NCBI RefSeq assembly: GCF_013327855.1
Contig: NZ_JABUMX010000006.1
Coordinates: forward strand, 124,001-188,000
Direction of reading: 5' to 3'
From: Phyllobacterium pellucidum
GTDB taxonomy: Bacteria > Pseudomonadota > Alphaproteobacteria > Rhizobiales > Rhizobiaceae
DNA: 64,000 nt
Shown: piece by piece, positions 1 through 7,975 of the stretch
Layout of the letters: each line of letters opens with the position of its first letter
How positions within the stretch are numbered: the first letter of the stretch is position 1
Translations under genes and position numbers: made by a program
The notes under the pieces: model-generated
Told to the model about the DNA's origin: nothing
What the model saw: only the letters and a program-made list of their open reading frames with translations
Databases searched by the model: none

Positions 1-2
1 CC

Positions 3-164
3 TCGAGTTGTCGGGAGGAGCGGCTGCATTTCGAAGACCGTGGTGGCCAGCTGAACTGCATGTTTCTCGCCCCTGCCGAGATCGCGAAATGGTCGGAGCT
101 CCATCCCAAGCAGAAGGTAGTCCGCTGGAAGTGTGATTATCCGACAGATGAACGCTCGCTGTGA
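3..164 (+). CDS. C-terminal fragment of an unidentified protein cut by the window edge
   Basis: An open frame enters from the left edge and runs for 53 codons to a TGA at 162-164. The peptide is rich in charged residues and has three cysteines, with a plausible coding composition. It ends 10 bases before the chosen GTG start of the ABC binding protein, so the two are probably in one operon. I do not recognise the family from this fragment. It may belong to the same periplasmic C1-oxidation locus, but that is inference from position only. Confidence 0.5.
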   Translation, partial: SSCREERLHFEDRGGQLNCMFLAPAEIAKWSELHPKQKVVRWKCDYPTDERSL

Positions 165-174
165 GGAGAGCGTC

Positions 175-1158
175 GTGATTCGCGTATGCATACGGGCATT
201 TTTCAGTCTGGCAATTCTGCTTCTGGTTTACGAAGTGGGCATCACCCGCGCCTTGGCTGACGAAACGGTACGGATCGGGGTTCTCAAGTTCGGCACGGTG
301 AATTGGGAACTTGATACGATCAAGTTTCATAAATTCGATAAGAAGCACGGTATCGATCTCGATATCCGGTTCTTCGCTGGCGAAGATGCCACCAACGTTG
401 CGATGATGGCCGGCGACGTGGATATCATCGTCAGCGACTGGTTATGGGTATCGCGCCAGCGATCGTCCGGCGAGGACCTGACATTCGTCCCATACTCAAG
501 TTCGGTCGGCGCCATCATGGTGCCAGCACAATCGCCCATTAAAAGCCTTGGAGACCTCAAGGGCATGAAGCTCGGGGTGGCCGGTGGACCCCTGGACAAG
601 AGCTGGTTGCTGATCCAGGGTCTGGCGAAGCAGCAGTACGCGCTCGATCTTGCTGCTGAAAACGAGATTATTTACGGCGCGCCGCCCTTGCTGGCCGAAA
701 AGGCGATGCAGGGCGAGCTCGATGCGGTTCTCAACTTCTGGAATTTCTGCGCGCGGCTCGAGGCAAACGGCTTCCGCCGTCTGCTGAGCGCGAATGATGC
801 CGCGAAAGCGCTTGGCGCGTCCGGCACCACTTCGGCCATCGGTTACATCTTTCATGAAAAATGGGCGAAAGCGCATCCGCAGGCCGTTGCCGGCTTCATT
901 GCGGCCAGCCGCGACGCCAAGGCATTGCTGGCAACCTCGGACGAGGATTGGCGGCGCCTCGCCCCCGTCGTGAGGGCCGAAGGCCGGGAACTGGACGTTT
1001 TGCGGGATCGCTACCGGGAGGGAATCCCCGACGATACGATCGAGGAACAGCAGGCGGATGCCACGAAGCTCTATTCTGTGCTTGCCGAACTCGGTGGGCC
1101 GAGGCTGGTAGGCCCGGCCAAAACGCTGGCGGCAGGCACGTTCTGGGGAGACGAATGA
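175..1158 (+). CDS. ABC transporter periplasmic substrate-binding protein, NitT/TauT (SsuA/THI5-like) family
   Basis: It is expected to capture a small solute in the periplasm and hand it to the permease and ATPase that follow. The first ~28 residues from the chosen start form a signal peptide (basic start, long Leu/Val core, ALA-type cleavage before DETVRIGV). A NitT/TauT-type binding-protein body follows, with an ADxVIV-like strand, a SLGDLKGMKLGV segment and a GAPPLL region. I chose GTG 175 because GAGGAG lies at 163-168 and the upstream frame ends at 164. A longer start at 133 would overlap that frame. The ligand cannot be read from sequence. Its position next to quinoprotein genes suggests a C1-oxidation-linked solute, perhaps a sulfonate, cofactor precursor or metal chelate. 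Confidence 0.85.
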   Translation: MIRVCIRAFFSLAILLLVYEVGITRALADETVRIGVLKFGTVNWELDTIKFHKFDKKHGIDLDIRFFAGEDATNVAMMAGDVDIIVSDWLWVSRQRSSGEDLTFVPYSSSVGAIMVPAQSPIKSLGDLKGMKLGVAGGPLDKSWLLIQGLAKQQYALDLAAENEIIYGAPPLLAEKAMQGELDAVLNFWNFCARLEANGFRRLLSANDAAKALGASGTTSAIGYIFHEKWAKAHPQAVAGFIAASRDAKALLATSDEDWRRLAPVVRAEGRELDVLRDRYREGIPDDTIEEQQADATKLYSVLAELGGPRLVGPAKTLAAGTFWGDE

Positions 1159-1974
1159 ATGGGGCTGGCAAGCGCTGAATCCGACCGCATGCAACGGGGA
1201 AGGGCACCGGCAGATCGCAGCAAACTGACCTCGCCGATCATGATCGCACTATCTTTTGCCGTCCTTTTGGCCGCCTGGCATTTCGCTGCCGTTACATGGC
1301 CAAGCCGCTCCCTACCGGGTCCGTTGCCGGTCTTCCAGACTTTCCTGCGCGAAACGGCGAGCGGTGATTTGCCTTACCATCTTGGCATGACGCTTTGGCG
1401 CGTCGCGGCATCATTCGTCCTCGCCATGGTCATAGGTTCGGTCATCGGTGTTTTCCTCGGCAGTTTCCGGCGCGCCGACCAATTCTTCAACCCGTGGCTC
1501 ATACTGTTTCTTAACATTCCGGCGCTTGTCGTCATCGTCCTCGCCTATATTTGGTTCGGCCTCAACGAGGTGGCGGCGATCGGTGCCGTGGCCGTCAATA
1601 AGATCCCGAACGTCATCGTCACGATGCGCGAGGGCACGCGCGCGCTTGATCCGCGCTATGCCGAGATGGCAGCCGTCTATCGATTTGGACCCCTCGATCG
1701 GCTTCGCCATATTCTCCTGCCGCAATTGCAGCCCTACATCGCCGCTGCGTCGCGTTCGGGTATTGCCCTGATCTGGAAGATCGTACTCGTCGTCGAACTG
1801 CTCGGCCGGTCGAACGGTGTCGGTTTCGAGATCAACCTTTTCTTCCAACTTTTCGACGTCGCGGCGATCCTGGCCTATGCGCTTGCCTTCGTCGCGGTCA
1901 TGCTTTTCATCGAACTCCTCCTGGTACAACCCCTTGAACGCTCATCAACTCGCTGGCGCCGCCGCGCGGCTTAA
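1159..1974 (+). CDS. ABC transporter permease, NitT/TauT (SsuC/TauC-like) family
   Basis: Inner-membrane subunit of the importer that starts at 175. The protein has about six hydrophobic segments. An EAA-like cytoplasmic loop (AEMAAVYRFGPLDRLRHILLPQ region) would contact the ATPase. Its 271 residues match the usual ~260 for TauC/SsuC. Its ATG directly abuts the TGA of the binding protein, which indicates translational coupling. The first ~25 residues are polar and poorly conserved in this family, so the true start could lie slightly downstream. Confidence 0.87.
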   Translation: MGLASAESDRMQRGRAPADRSKLTSPIMIALSFAVLLAAWHFAAVTWPSRSLPGPLPVFQTFLRETASGDLPYHLGMTLWRVAASFVLAMVIGSVIGVFLGSFRRADQFFNPWLILFLNIPALVVIVLAYIWFGLNEVAAIGAVAVNKIPNVIVTMREGTRALDPRYAEMAAVYRFGPLDRLRHILLPQLQPYIAAASRSGIALIWKIVLVVELLGRSNGVGFEINLFFQLFDVAAILAYALAFVAVMLFIELLLVQPLERSSTRWRRRAA

Positions 1975-2692
1975 GGTCAACATCGAAGAGAAATCGTTCC
2001 GCACCTCGGACGGCGGAACGATCGAGGTGTTGCGCGACCTCAATTTCGAGGTGGGGGAGAATGAATTTGCCTGCGTGCTGGGACCCTCCGGATGCGGCAA
2101 GACGACAATGCTGCGCATCCTGCTCGGGCTCGACCGAGAGTTTCGCGGCTCCGTCCAGCTGCCTGGAAAGGTGGAGGCGCGCATGGGTGCCGTATTTCAG
2201 GAACCACTGCTTTTGCCCTGGCGGACCGTAGAACAGAACGTTCGGCTTGCCCTCCCGACGCACCTTCGCGACACCAGCCTGGACCAGCTTTTCGCAAGTC
2301 TTGGCCTCGCCAAGATGCGGGGGTTCTACCCTTCAGAACTTTCGCTCGGCCTTGCACGCCGCGCAGCAATCGCCCGGGCATTGGCTATCGAGCCCGATAT
2401 TCTCCTCCTCGATGAACCGTTTGTTTCCCTCGATGCCTCGACTGCCCAGCAATTGCGGCACCTCCTGCTTGGCGTCTGGTCGGACCGCCCGACGACGGCT
2501 CTGATGGTAACGCACAACCTGCAGGAGGCAATCATGCTTTCCGACCGCATTGTCGTCCTCTCGGACAGGCCGACCCACGTCCTTGGCACATTCGATATCC
2601 GGTTGCCGCGCAATTATCGCAACGAACAGGTCAATGCCGATCTGCTGCGAGCATTCCGGGAGAAATTCGCCGGCATAAGGACTGAACCATGA
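1934..2692 (+). CDS. ABC transporter ATP-binding protein, NitT/TauT (SsuB/TauB-like) family
   Basis: Cytoplasmic ATPase that powers the importer. A Walker A (GPSGCGKTT), a Q-loop (VFQEPLLLPW) and a Walker B (DILLLDEPF) followed by a D-loop (VSLDA) are visible. The signature is SLGLARRAAIARAL, which replaces the usual SGGMRQR, and the switch histidine is in VTHNLQEA. The signature motif is therefore atypical (LSLGLA for LSGGM). The open frame extends upstream inside the permease. I chose TTG 1934 as the nearest start before the conserved domain, giving about 252 residues. No strong ribosome site marks it, so the start is uncertain. The gene overlaps the permease end and is itself overlapped by the next gene. 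Confidence 0.83.
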   Translation: MNAHQLAGAAARLKVNIEEKSFRTSDGGTIEVLRDLNFEVGENEFACVLGPSGCGKTTMLRILLGLDREFRGSVQLPGKVEARMGAVFQEPLLLPWRTVEQNVRLALPTHLRDTSLDQLFASLGLAKMRGFYPSELSLGLARRAAIARALAIEPDILLLDEPFVSLDASTAQQLRHLLLGVWSDRPTTALMVTHNLQEAIMLSDRIVVLSDRPTHVLGTFDIRLPRNYRNEQVNADLLRAFREKFAGIRTEP

Positions 2693-3639
2693 TTCCGGCG
2701 CCAACCCGGCGAAGCATCATCAAGACAGGAATGCTCTTTGCCTGTTGCGGCATGATGCATTCCAGCTTCGCAAGGGCGCAGTCATCGCTGACAGTCACGG
2801 AGATTGCTAGCGGGGTTCACGCCTTCAGGGGTGTTCCGGCCCTCATGCTAGCCGCCAACGAGGGGAAGATCTGCAATCTTGGCTTCATCGTTGGCAATGA
2901 GAGTGTTGCGGTCATCGATAGCGGAGGAAGCACGGCCGAGGGAAGGGAACTCGTCGCTGCGATCCGCGCCGTGACCGACAAGCCGATCCGCTACCTGATC
3001 AACACCCACATGCATCCGGATCACATCTTCGGCAATGCCGCTTTTGCCGAGACGGGCGCGACAATTGTCGGGCACCACAATCTGCCGCGAGCCCTTGCCG
3101 CCCGCGGCGAATTCTACTTGCAGAGCTACCGCGATGCAATGGGCGCTGCGCTGATGGCAGACGTCAGGATCATGCCGCCGACACAACTTGTCACCGACGT
3201 CGTTGAGATCGACCTTGGCGGGCGCAAACTGACGCTTAAAGCGTGGAAACCTGCCCATACGGACAACGACCTGACGGTTTTCGATCAACAAACCGCGACG
3301 TTCTTTACCGGCGACCTTTGCTTTCTCGGGCATCTGCCGACGATGGACGGATCCTTGCGCGGCTGGATGGCCCAACTCGGCGCCTTGGCATCCATCGAGG
3401 CCCAACGTGCAGTCCCGGGCCACGGCGACGTGCCCGTGAACTGGCCGCAGGCGCTCGACGCCGAGCGTCGCTATTTCGACGTGCTTGCCGCGGACATCCG
3501 CAAGTCGATTGCCGATGGCGTGCCAATGGCCAAGGCCGTCACGAGCGCGGCCAGAAGCGAAAGAGATAATTGGCATCTCTTTGACGACTACAATGAACGC
3601 AATGCGACGGCAGCCTTCGCCGAACTCGAATGGGAATGA
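2689..3639 (+). CDS. Quinoprotein-associated zinc metallohydrolase, SoxH-like metallo-beta-lactamase fold
   Basis: Exported metallo-beta-lactamase-fold hydrolase of the type found beside PQQ dehydrogenases ('quinoprotein relay system zinc metallohydrolase'). The N-terminus has a twin-arginine-like TRRSIIK sequence, then a hydrophobic stretch ending FARAQ, so Tat export to the periplasm is plausible. The metal motif THMHPDH is complete. Further ligands are in KPAHTDND, FTGDLCF and VPGHG. The start ATG overlaps the TGA of the ATPase gene by four bases, which couples it to the transporter. The substrate is unknown. SoxH relatives sit with SoxYZ carriers, and a SoxYZ-like protein follows here. 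Confidence 0.86.
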   Translation: MIPAPTRRSIIKTGMLFACCGMMHSSFARAQSSLTVTEIASGVHAFRGVPALMLAANEGKICNLGFIVGNESVAVIDSGGSTAEGRELVAAIRAVTDKPIRYLINTHMHPDHIFGNAAFAETGATIVGHHNLPRALAARGEFYLQSYRDAMGAALMADVRIMPPTQLVTDVVEIDLGGRKLTLKAWKPAHTDNDLTVFDQQTATFFTGDLCFLGHLPTMDGSLRGWMAQLGALASIEAQRAVPGHGDVPVNWPQALDAERRYFDVLAADIRKSIADGVPMAKAVTSAARSERDNWHLFDDYNERNATAAFAELEWE

Positions 3640-3648
3640 CGGTGTTGT

Positions 3649-3678
3649 TTGCCAGACAGTTCGGCGTGGTGGTATAAT
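3649..3678 (+). promoter_or_regulatory. Possible sigma70-type promoter before the SoxYZ-like gene
   Basis: TTGCCA at 3649-3654 and a perfect TATAAT at 3673-3678 are separated by 18 bases, 42 bases before the ATG at 3721. The match is good by eye, but chance hits are common and the gene could also be read from the upstream operon. Confidence 0.35.
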
Positions 3679-3720
3679 GGCAGTTGGCCGGGCACCGCCA
3701 AAACTTGGTGGAGGCAAAGC

Positions 3721-4572
3721 ATGACTTTTAATTTCACAGATCGGCGCAGCCGTTTTGCGATCGTTTTGTCGTTGGCATTTCTTGGCGGCTTGGCGCCGAA
3801 CGCCATGGCGCAGAGCGCTTCAGGGCCGGAACCGACGACCTGGAACAGCCTCAAGGGCGACGTGTTCGGCGCGAAGCCGATCGAGCCAGCCGATGGCATC
3901 ATCAGTATCGAGGCACCGAAACGCGCGGAAGATGCGGCGATCGTTCCGGTCGATCTGCGTTTCAAGACCGACGCCGCGTCAGGCAGGCTGAAAGCCGTTA
4001 CCCTTATCGTCGATGAAAACCCTTCGCCGGTCGCCGCGGTCTTTCAATTCGGCAAGGATGCCGGCGTCACCCATCTCGCCACACGTTTGCGCGTCAACGC
4101 CTACTCTTATATCCGGGCGATTGCCGAGACCGAGGACGGCAAGCTGCACATGACAGAGACCTTCGTAAAGGCCTCAGGCGGCTGTTCGGCTCCAGCAATG
4201 AAGAACCAGGACGAAGCATTGGCTTCGCTCGGCCAGATGAAGCTCAAGGTTTTTCCGTCGACGGCTGCGGGCACTGAGCCGATGACACGCGCCACGGAGA
4301 TGCAGCTGATGATCCGGCATCCTAACAATTCCGGGCTCCAGATGGATCAGGTCACGCGCTATTACATTCCGCCGCATTTCATCGACGGGTTGACGATCAC
4401 TCAGGGCGATCGCTTGATCATGTCCATGGTAGGCGGCATATCGATCTCGGAGGATCCCAACTTCCGCTTCGACTTCAACGCAAAGCCGGACGAAGACATC
4501 AAGGTCGATGCCGCGGATACGAAGGGCAAGAAGTTCCAGAACGAGTGGCCGATCCAGTCATCTACCCTTTGA
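3721..4572 (+). CDS. Quinoprotein dehydrogenase-associated SoxYZ-like carrier protein
   Basis: Periplasmic fusion that resembles SoxY followed by SoxZ of the thiosulfate-oxidising system. A signal peptide covers ~30 residues (RRSRF start, core, ANAMAQ cleavage). The N-terminal half contains a SoxY-like segment ending VKASGGCSAP, which places one cysteine where SoxY has its swinging-arm Cys. Here that segment is internal, not at the C-terminus. The C-terminal half (MQLMIRHPNNSGLQMDQVT, then PPHFIDGLTI) reads like SoxZ. Known relatives cluster with PQQ alcohol dehydrogenases. What is carried on the Cys is unknown. The start has GGAGG ten bases upstream. It ends three bases before a convergent gene. 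Confidence 0.83.
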   Translation: MTFNFTDRRSRFAIVLSLAFLGGLAPNAMAQSASGPEPTTWNSLKGDVFGAKPIEPADGIISIEAPKRAEDAAIVPVDLRFKTDAASGRLKAVTLIVDENPSPVAAVFQFGKDAGVTHLATRLRVNAYSYIRAIAETEDGKLHMTETFVKASGGCSAPAMKNQDEALASLGQMKLKVFPSTAAGTEPMTRATEMQLMIRHPNNSGLQMDQVTRYYIPPHFIDGLTITQGDRLIMSMVGGISISEDPNFRFDFNAKPDEDIKVDAADTKGKKFQNEWPIQSSTL

Positions 4573-4575
4573 GGA

Positions 4576-4926
4576 TCAGAAGCAGCGCACGTCAGCCTCT
4601 GCCTGCGCCCGCTTCAACTCTGCGTTTGCAGCCTTGGCCGGCGCACTCTCACGGAACAGTGCGCCGTTCTCGCCAGGAACCAGTCCCATCTGCTTGAAGG
4701 TCTCAGCCGCCTCGTAGTGAGGATAGGTCACGACGGAGGCAATAACGTCAATGGAACACGAGCAGCGCTGCAGCATATCCCGGTTTTCGCCATTGGATTT
4801 CATGCAGGCGTACACGTATTCTGCGACCGTCGCCGTGGGGTAGTCTGACGCAGCATTTGCCGGCAAAGTGAAGCCAGATATTGCAACTGCTAACAGGGCG
4901 AATTTGGCAACTCTGAACGCGGCCAT
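4576..4926 (-). CDS. Small secreted cysteine-containing protein of unknown function, xoxF-adjacent
   Basis: This is a 116-residue protein with an N-terminal signal peptide (AKFALLAVAISGFTLPANA) and a mature part of ~90 residues. The mature part holds CMKSNG, then CSCSID, and a terminal RCF: four cysteines, which suggests disulfides or a metal site. The YACMKSNGEN...CSCSID pattern feels familiar from proteins near PQQ dehydrogenases, but I cannot name a characterised family. The open frame extends further upstream; I start at the ATG that directly precedes the signal peptide. It is divergent from xoxF and convergent with the SoxYZ-like gene. Confidence 0.7.
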   Translation of the reverse strand: MAAFRVAKFALLAVAISGFTLPANAASDYPTATVAEYVYACMKSNGENRDMLQRCSCSIDVIASVVTYPHYEAAETFKQMGLVPGENGALFRESAPAKAANAELKRAQAEADVRCF

Positions 4927-5379
4927 GGCATTTCTCGCTTTCGTGGCGTTGAAATATACATTTTCCAAGTAGATAGCAAAAGATAACAACGATCTGCAAA
5001 CATTTATGCCGGTTTTAAGTATCAAATTGTGTGACAGCCGCAAAAAGCAGAATATATGAATAAAATAGGCAGGTTACTGCAGTGCAATAGAAGTGTATTG
5101 CAATGCAGCAAATATAAATTGATAATCCTGCTTGCTTAATGCATTTGTTTCTCCTATCGTCGGTTTGTTTCCGGCTTCAAGGACGTTACCGTCAAGGGAG
5201 TGGTGACAGTCTTCGTAGGCCAAGCGGGGTGGGCAGTAACGGTGCCCTCTGCTCGCCTGGCTTAGGTCGTGACACGCTGCCGGAAATACTTCCCATTTGC
5301 GTGAGCTGATGGAGCGGAGTCGTCCTTTGAGATGGCGCCGTCCGATGGTTCATTAAAGTGAACTTAGGGAGGACTCAGA
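4927..5379. promoter_or_regulatory. Divergent control region before xoxF
   Basis: This 453-base stretch has no convincing gene. Its left half is AT-rich and carries a strong imperfect palindrome (listed separately). The right half is GC-rich and can form a GGGCA/TGCCC hairpin near 5230-5250. A short inverted repeat, GTTCA (5348-5352) and TGAAC (5359-5363), sits just before the xoxF ribosome site AGGGAGGA. It must contain the xoxF promoter, and probably that of the small cysteine protein, but I could not pin down -35/-10 boxes with confidence. Confidence 0.6.
5077..5108. repeat. Long inverted repeat, candidate operator of the xoxF region
   Basis: CTGCAGTGCAATA at 5077-5089 is mirrored by TATTGCAATGCAG at 5096-5108, with one mismatch in 13 and a six-base spacer. 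No T-run follows on either strand, so an operator for a dimeric regulator fits better than a terminator. It lies about 270 bases before the xoxF start and about 150 before the divergent gene. Confidence 0.6.
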
Positions 5380-7281
5380 ATGCGTGTACACAAACACTTC
5401 ATTGGCATTGCACTCGCTACCACAGCCATGACGCTCTCGTTGGTGGGAGGAGCATTTGCCAATGATGATCTTCAGACCCTGTCTTCGGATGCCAAGAACT
5501 GGGCTATGCAGACGGGCGATTACGCCAACACTCGATACTCGAAACTGAAGAAGATCACCAAGGACAACGTCAAGAACCTCCAAGTCGCCTGGACGTTCTC
5601 GACCGGTGTACTGCGCGGCCATGAAGGCGGTCCGCTCGTAGTTGGCGATGTTATGTATGTCCATGCTCCTTACCCGAACACGGTCTATGCGCTCGATCTC
5701 AACAATGACGGCAGAATCCTGTGGCGGTACGAGCCAAGGCAGGATCCGAACGTCATTCCGATCATGTGCTGCGATACGGTCAATCGCGGCGTTGCCTATG
5801 GCGACGGCAAGATTTTCCTCTACCAGGCTGACACGACCCTCGTTGCTCTCGACGCCAAGACCGGCGCCGTTGCCTGGTCCGTCAAGAATGGTGAAGCAGC
5901 TGACGGCAGCAAGGGTGAATCCGGCACATCTGCGCCGGTTGTCATCAAGGACAAGGTTCTCGTCGGTGTTTCCGGCGGTGAATTCGGCGTCCGCGGTCAC
6001 CTGACAGCCTATAATATCAAGGACGGCAAGCAGGCCTGGCGGGCCTATTCTATGGGATCCGACAAGGAGACCTTGATCGATCCGCAAAAGACGACAGCGC
6101 TCGGCAAGCCAGTCGGACCTGATTCTGGAACGAATACCTGGGAAGGCGATCAATGGAAGATCGGCGGCGGGACGACATGGGGCTGGTACTCATACGATCC
6201 GAAGCTGAACCTGATCTATTACGGCACGGGCAACCCATCGACCTGGAATCCTAACCAGCGCCCGGGCGACAACAAATGGTCCATGACCATCATGGCCCGC
6301 GATGCCGACACCGGCATGGCAAAATGGCTCTATCAGATGACCCCACACGATGAGTGGGACTATGACGGTGTCAATGAAATGATCTTGGCCGATGGCATCA
6401 AGATCGACGGCAAGGATCGCGATGTGCTCGTGCATTTCGATCGCAACGGCTTCGCCTATACGATGGATCGTGCAACCGGTGAGCTTCTGGTCGCAAAGAA
6501 ATATGATCCGGCTGTCAATTGGGCCACTGAAGTCGACATGGACAAGAGCAGCAAGACCTATGGCCGTCCAAAGGTCGTAGACAAGTATTCGACCCAGGCT
6601 CAGGGTGAGGATACGAATACGACCGGTATCTGCCCGGCCGCTCTCGGTACGAAGGATCAGCAGCCTGCGGCCTATTCGCCGAAGACCAAGCTCTTCTATG
6701 TTCCGACGAACCATGTCTGCATGGACTACGAGCCCTACAAGGTCAGCTACACCGCTGGTCAGCCTTATGTGGGCGCCACGGTTTCCATGTATCCGGCTCC
6801 CAACAGCCACGGCGGCATGGGCAATTTCATTGCCTGGGATGCTGCCAAGGGTGAAATCGTCTGGTCTATTCCCGAGCAGTTCTCGGTTTGGTCCGGCGCC
6901 CTTGCCACGGATGGCGACGTCGTCTTCTACGGCACACTCGAAGGCTACCTGAAGGCGGTCGATAAGAACGGTAAGGAACTCTACAAGTTCAAGACACCTT
7001 CCGGGATCATCGGCAATGTCACCACCTACGAACATAAGGGCAAACAATACGTTGCCGTTCTGTCCGGTGTTGGTGGCTGGGCAGGCATCGGTCTCGCAGC
7101 CGGTCTGCTCGAAGCCAAGAATGCAGCTGCATGGCATGGCGCAGTCGATCAGGGCAGGGCCCAGGGCGACGAAACCAAGTCAGTCGGAACTGCAGGTCTC
7201 GGCGCCGTCGGAGGTTACGCCGGTTTGGCCGACTACACCACGTTGGGTGGTCAGCTGACCGTATTCACCGTTCCTGAATGA
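5380..7281 (+). CDS. xoxF: Lanthanide-dependent PQQ methanol dehydrogenase XoxF
   Basis: Periplasmic quinoprotein that oxidises methanol to formaldehyde (or on to formate) and passes electrons to XoxG. A signal peptide of ~27 residues precedes an eight-bladed propeller of 633 residues in total, the usual size. The vicinal disulfide pair is C130-C131 (PIMCCDT). Metal and PQQ ligands expected for the family are E201 (SGGEFGV), N285 (GTGNPS), catalytic D327 and, two residues on, D329 in HDEWDYDG. That second Asp is the hallmark of lanthanide-type XoxF; calcium-type MxaF has Ala there. A clear AGGGAGGA site precedes the ATG. A hairpin follows the gene, then xoxG and xoxJ. Confidence 0.98.
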   Translation: MRVHKHFIGIALATTAMTLSLVGGAFANDDLQTLSSDAKNWAMQTGDYANTRYSKLKKITKDNVKNLQVAWTFSTGVLRGHEGGPLVVGDVMYVHAPYPNTVYALDLNNDGRILWRYEPRQDPNVIPIMCCDTVNRGVAYGDGKIFLYQADTTLVALDAKTGAVAWSVKNGEAADGSKGESGTSAPVVIKDKVLVGVSGGEFGVRGHLTAYNIKDGKQAWRAYSMGSDKETLIDPQKTTALGKPVGPDSGTNTWEGDQWKIGGGTTWGWYSYDPKLNLIYYGTGNPSTWNPNQRPGDNKWSMTIMARDADTGMAKWLYQMTPHDEWDYDGVNEMILADGIKIDGKDRDVLVHFDRNGFAYTMDRATGELLVAKKYDPAVNWATEVDMDKSSKTYGRPKVVDKYSTQAQGEDTNTTGICPAALGTKDQQPAAYSPKTKLFYVPTNHVCMDYEPYKVSYTAGQPYVGATVSMYPAPNSHGGMGNFIAWDAAKGEIVWSIPEQFSVWSGALATDGDVVFYGTLEGYLKAVDKNGKELYKFKTPSGIIGNVTTYEHKGKQYVAVLSGVGGWAGIGLAAGLLEAKNAAAWHGAVDQGRAQGDETKSVGTAGLGAVGGYAGLADYTTLGGQLTVFTVPE

Positions 7282-7333
7282 CAGGAACGATGTCGGACAC
7301 ATTGGGAGCGTGCGCAGGCAGGCTCTGAACAAT

Positions 7334-7361
7334 AGGGCCCGGTCCTTCCAGGCCGGGCCCT
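7334..7361 (+). terminator. Hairpin between xoxF and xoxG
   Basis: A perfect 9-bp GC-rich stem (AGGGCCCGG at 7334-7342 with CCGGGCCCT at 7353-7361) with a 10-base loop lies 52 bases after the xoxF stop. The following T-run is weak (TTCGTGTCT). It may be a partial terminator or an mRNA 3' stabiliser that lets xoxF exceed xoxG in abundance. Confidence 0.7.
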
Positions 7362-7449
7362 TCGTGTCTCAAATGCCGAAACATTGATCAATAACAACCG
7401 TGGGCCTGTATCGTGAGATGCTGACCGCGGATTGGAAAGAGGACTCCGG

Positions 7450-7974
7450 ATGCCCATTCGAAAGACATTGCTTGCCGTCGCTGCCGGACTCGCCCTTCTG
7501 GCGAGCCAGGGCAGCACTTACGCCGACGACGCAGCAACCGCTGCAGTCGCATCCGACGCCAACGGCAAATATGCCGACAAAGAGGGAAATCCCACATACA
7601 AGATACAGGAAGATGGCACAGTCGATTGGTACACCTATAGCGGCTACCGGCGGTTCAACTCCGAATGCCACGTCTGCCATGGCGCTGATGGCGCTGGTTC
7701 GTCCTTTGCCCCGGCCCTCGCCACTTCGCTGAAGTCCATCAACTACGCAGATTTCATGGCGATCGTTGCCGGCGGGCGCAAAAATCTCAGTGGTGGCAAT
7801 GAGAAGGTCATGCCTGCCTTCGGCGATAACAAGAACGTCTACTGCTACATGGACGATCTTTATGTCTATCTGCGTGCGCGCGCTGTCGGCGACTTGCCGC
7901 GCGGCCGCCCGGCGAAGCACGAAAACAAACCCGACGCGGCCAAGGAGCAGGAAACATCCTGCATGGGTGGTTGA
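7450..7974 (+). CDS. xoxG: XoxG-type cytochrome c, electron acceptor of XoxF
   Basis: Periplasmic c-type cytochrome expected to take electrons from XoxF. It has a signal peptide (residues ~1-26, ending TYADD) and one haem site, C73-H-V-C76-H77. A candidate axial Met is in the KVMPAFG loop. It has extra cysteines in VYCYMDD and near the C-terminus (TSCMGG), which match the four-cysteine quinoprotein-associated cytochrome family. An upstream TTG at 7432 is open, but ATG 7450 is preferred because AAAGAGGA lies seven bases before it and the signal peptide starts there. xoxJ starts two bases after its stop. Confidence 0.93.
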   Translation: MPIRKTLLAVAAGLALLASQGSTYADDAATAAVASDANGKYADKEGNPTYKIQEDGTVDWYTYSGYRRFNSECHVCHGADGAGSSFAPALATSLKSINYADFMAIVAGGRKNLSGGNEKVMPAFGDNKNVYCYMDDLYVYLRARAVGDLPRGRPAKHENKPDAAKEQETSCMGG

Positions 7975-7975
7975 T

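Noticed and set aside
133..174. Longer start (GTG 133) for the first binding protein
   Set aside because: It would overlap the upstream frame ending at 164 and put a polar leader before the signal peptide. GTG 175 has a good ribosome site.
3666..3720. tRNA-like sequence (A-box TGGTATAATGG)
   Set aside because: The A-box match is good, but there is no T-loop GTTCRANYC, no acceptor stem and no anticodon arm. The TATAAT fits a promoter better.
6190..7137. 315-codon open frame antisense to xoxF
   Set aside because: It is a shadow of the GC-rich xoxF frame, with no ribosome site or family resemblance. Similar long antisense frames lie under xoxJ (8021-8836), the MfnB fusion (18166-19203) and xdhB (52652-55513).
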